From contig NJEH01000054.1 in NCBI GenBank assembly GCA_002254595.1, positions 1-6,254 of the forward strand: a stretch of 6,254 nt of DNA, read 5' to 3'. Under the pieces are notes generated by a model, which did not search any database, was not told the origin of the DNA, and worked only from the letters and a program-made list of their open reading frames with translations. The DNA comes from Thermofilum sp. ex4484_15. GTDB lineage: Archaea > Thermoproteota > Thermoprotei > Thermofilales > EX4484-15. A program made the position numbers and the translations under genes. The stretch's first letter is position 1. Every line of letters begins with the position of its first letter. Below are positions 5,331 to 6,254 of the stretch, one piece after another.

Positions 5331-5879
5331 GTGTACAGGCCTATGGTTGATGGGCTTTCATTAGAGCTATTAAAGTACTCTTCCGTAGCCCTATCGGTAG
5401 GCCTTTCGGCGCTAGGAGCCTTAATAGGTATATCATGGAGTTCGAAAGCTATAGCTGGGGCCGGTAGTGAAAAACCCGAAGTGGCTAGTAGGAATATAAT
5501 TTCCGTAGTTCTAGCCGAAGCTTTAGCCATCTACGGGTTAATAGTGGGTTTACTACTTATCCTTAAAATGGGTAGTATAGATTCGCTAGGTAAAGCGTTA
5601 ATGGCATTTACGGCCGGTTGTATTATGGGTTTTACCGCTTTAATCTCCGGTTTAGGTATAGGTAGTTGCGGTAGGTCCTTAGCTTTAGGTAGCGCTAGGA
5701 GGCCTGAGATATTCTCCAGGTTAGTACTGGGCGTAGTACTTTGCGAGGCCATAGGTCTATACGGCTTAGTGACTTCCTTGTTGCTAATTATTTTCATCGA
5801 GATTTTTCCCTTACAACTAACCTGTAATATAAATAATACGAAAGCATCGCCTCTACTCGTTACGGAGCTTAAGATTTAG
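5331..5879 (+). CDS. atpK: A-type ATP synthase proteolipid subunit K (c-ring), double hairpin
   Basis: This subunit forms the membrane rotor ring of the archaeal A1Ao ATP synthase. The 182 residues hold two homologous helical hairpins: helices at about 14-43 and 55-80, then 87-118 and 128-157. The polar loops SEKPEVASR (46-54) and SARRPEIFSR (121-130) match, as do the outer helices VVLAEALAIYGL (59-70) and VVLCEAIGLYGL (135-146), so each hairpin keeps its ion-binding Glu (E63, E139). Neither Glu is followed by Ser/Thr and the partner helices lack the usual Gln, which favours H+ over Na+ (inference). GTG 5331 suits a leaderless start; ATG 5343 is the alternative. A tail of about 24 residues after the last helix (from 159) is unusual and overlaps the convergent pseudogene. 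No other ATPase subunit gene adjoins it within the window. Confidence 0.88.
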   Translation: MYRPMVDGLSLELLKYSSVALSVGLSALGALIGISWSSKAIAGAGSEKPEVASRNIISVVLAEALAIYGLIVGLLLILKMGSIDSLGKALMAFTAGCIMGFTALISGLGIGSCGRSLALGSARRPEIFSRLVLGVVLCEAIGLYGLVTSLLLIIFIEIFPLQLTCNINNTKASPLLVTELKI

Positions 5880-6209
5880 CATTGATATCAACTCCCAATC
5901 CATTATATAATATCTTACATCCCTTAAGCATAGCAGAAATTAACGGATCGTTAAGCTCCCTCAGACTTATTACCATAAGATCTAAGGGTAATCCTCTAGG
6001 TTTTAACTTCCTTAATTCCTCTATAATAAGCAGCTTATTTTAAGGGCCTTACTCCTAGCCCTAGAACCGAAAAGGATTACCGTTGACTCAGGGTATTCCT
6101 TGACTATCCTTTCAACGTACTCCCTTAGTAGCTTATCCCCCTTCCTAACTTTCTCCTCCCTCGACTTTAGAAGCTTCTTCCTTAACCCATCTAATGATTT
6201 CCTTGGCAT
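5869..6209 (-). pseudogene. MNT-type nucleotidyltransferase with catalytic segment deleted
   Basis: Minimal nucleotidyltransferases pair with HEPN proteins as antitoxins that modify (AMPylate) the partner. From ATG 6209 the frame reads through a basic helix to VILFGSRARSKALKIS, the GSxAR part of the active site, then goes out of frame and stops at TAG 6021-6023. In another frame the protein resumes from about 6033 as LLIIEELRKLKPRGLPLDLM, continues through SAMLKGCKILYNGLGVD and ends at TAA 5869-5871. The join sits exactly where relatives have SDYDLL, so the two metal-binding Asp residues are gone; a loss of 10 (or 10 plus a multiple of 3) bases explains both the gap and the frameshift. The third Asp (LPLDLM) is kept. 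Its 5' end overlaps the HEPN gene by 65 bases; its 3' end overlaps the proteolipid gene by 11, tail to tail. Confidence 0.75.
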
Positions 6210-6254
6210 ATTTAATACATCTTTCCGCTAACCCCTTATTATAAGTTACCGGTT
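6145..6254 (-). CDS. HEPN-domain protein, C-terminal fragment
   Basis: An open frame enters from the right edge and ends at TAG 6145-6147. It reads PVTYNKGLAERCIKYAKEII, then RWVKEEASKVEGGES. An amphipathic last helix with LAE...AKEIIRWVKEE is typical of the end of HEPN-domain proteins, which act as RNA-targeting toxins or nucleic-acid binding partners of MNT proteins. The gene directly precedes and overlaps an MNT remnant on the same strand, the classic HEPN-MNT order, and this context carries much of the call. The family's R-x(4-6)-H catalytic motif would lie upstream, beyond the window, so activity cannot be judged. With only 35 codons visible, a chance reading is possible but unlikely given the fit. 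Confidence 0.6.
   Translation of the reverse strand, partial: PVTYNKGLAERCIKYAKEIIRWVKEEASKVEGGES

Noticed and set aside
6236..6243. TATA-like TTATAATA on the minus strand before the MNT start
   Set aside because: It lies within the HEPN reading frame; co-transcription from an upstream HEPN promoter is more likely.
1..6254. The string GTTACCGGT near both window ends (2-10 and 6245-6253), suggesting a circular molecule or terminal repeat
   Set aside because: Only nine bases match and flanks differ; TTACCGGT also occurs at 783-790, so it is a common string here. The genes at the two ends do not join into one reading frame.
1..6254. CRISPR arrays, tRNA or rRNA genes, insertion sequences
   Set aside because: No regularly spaced direct repeats, cloverleaf pattern, rRNA segment or transposase motif was seen on either strand.

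Overview
The window looks like chromosomal DNA from a thermophilic archaeon of the Thermoproteota (Crenarchaeota). The support is a TFB (archaeal TFIIB) gene directly behind a GAR1 gene, an A-type ATPase proteolipid, a UbiA prenyltransferase of archaeal-lipid type, TATA boxes about 25-29 bases ahead of start codons (leaderless or nearly leaderless transcripts), arginine written mostly as AGG, and GTG starts. The genus cannot be read from the sequence.

Left part, plus strand (1-2243): the 3' end of an aminopeptidase-like gene (COG2309/M29 type) that carries one in-frame stop and two frameshifts; a 47-base inverted repeat and a strong TATA box; a secreted, sequon-rich, cysteine-free protein of 208 residues that I do not recognise; T-rich termination signals; a small dyad; a 168-residue protein whose C-terminal half looks like a cysteine-less V4R domain; and a short, probably broken small ORF with its own TATA box.

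Middle, minus strand (2249-5256, read right to left): UbiA-family prenyltransferase (probably digeranylgeranylglyceryl phosphate synthase), Gar1, TFB, and a TauE/SafE-type membrane transporter. Gar1 and TFB are 30 bases apart and probably co-transcribed. The others have their own plausible promoters. The set links membrane lipid synthesis, rRNA pseudouridylation and basal transcription, a housekeeping block.

Right part: a double-hairpin A-ATPase proteolipid on the plus strand, divergent from UbiA, with an ion-binding Glu in each hairpin and an extra C-terminal tail. Convergent with it on the minus strand is the remnant of a HEPN-MNT pair: the C-terminus of a HEPN protein running off the window edge, overlapped by a minimal nucleotidyltransferase that has lost its catalytic DxD segment through a small frameshifting deletion.

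The window therefore mixes intact housekeeping genes with two or three broken accessory genes. I see no complete new multi-gene system. The best candidates for something undescribed are the secreted protein with its dyad-controlled promoter and the decayed HEPN-MNT pair.
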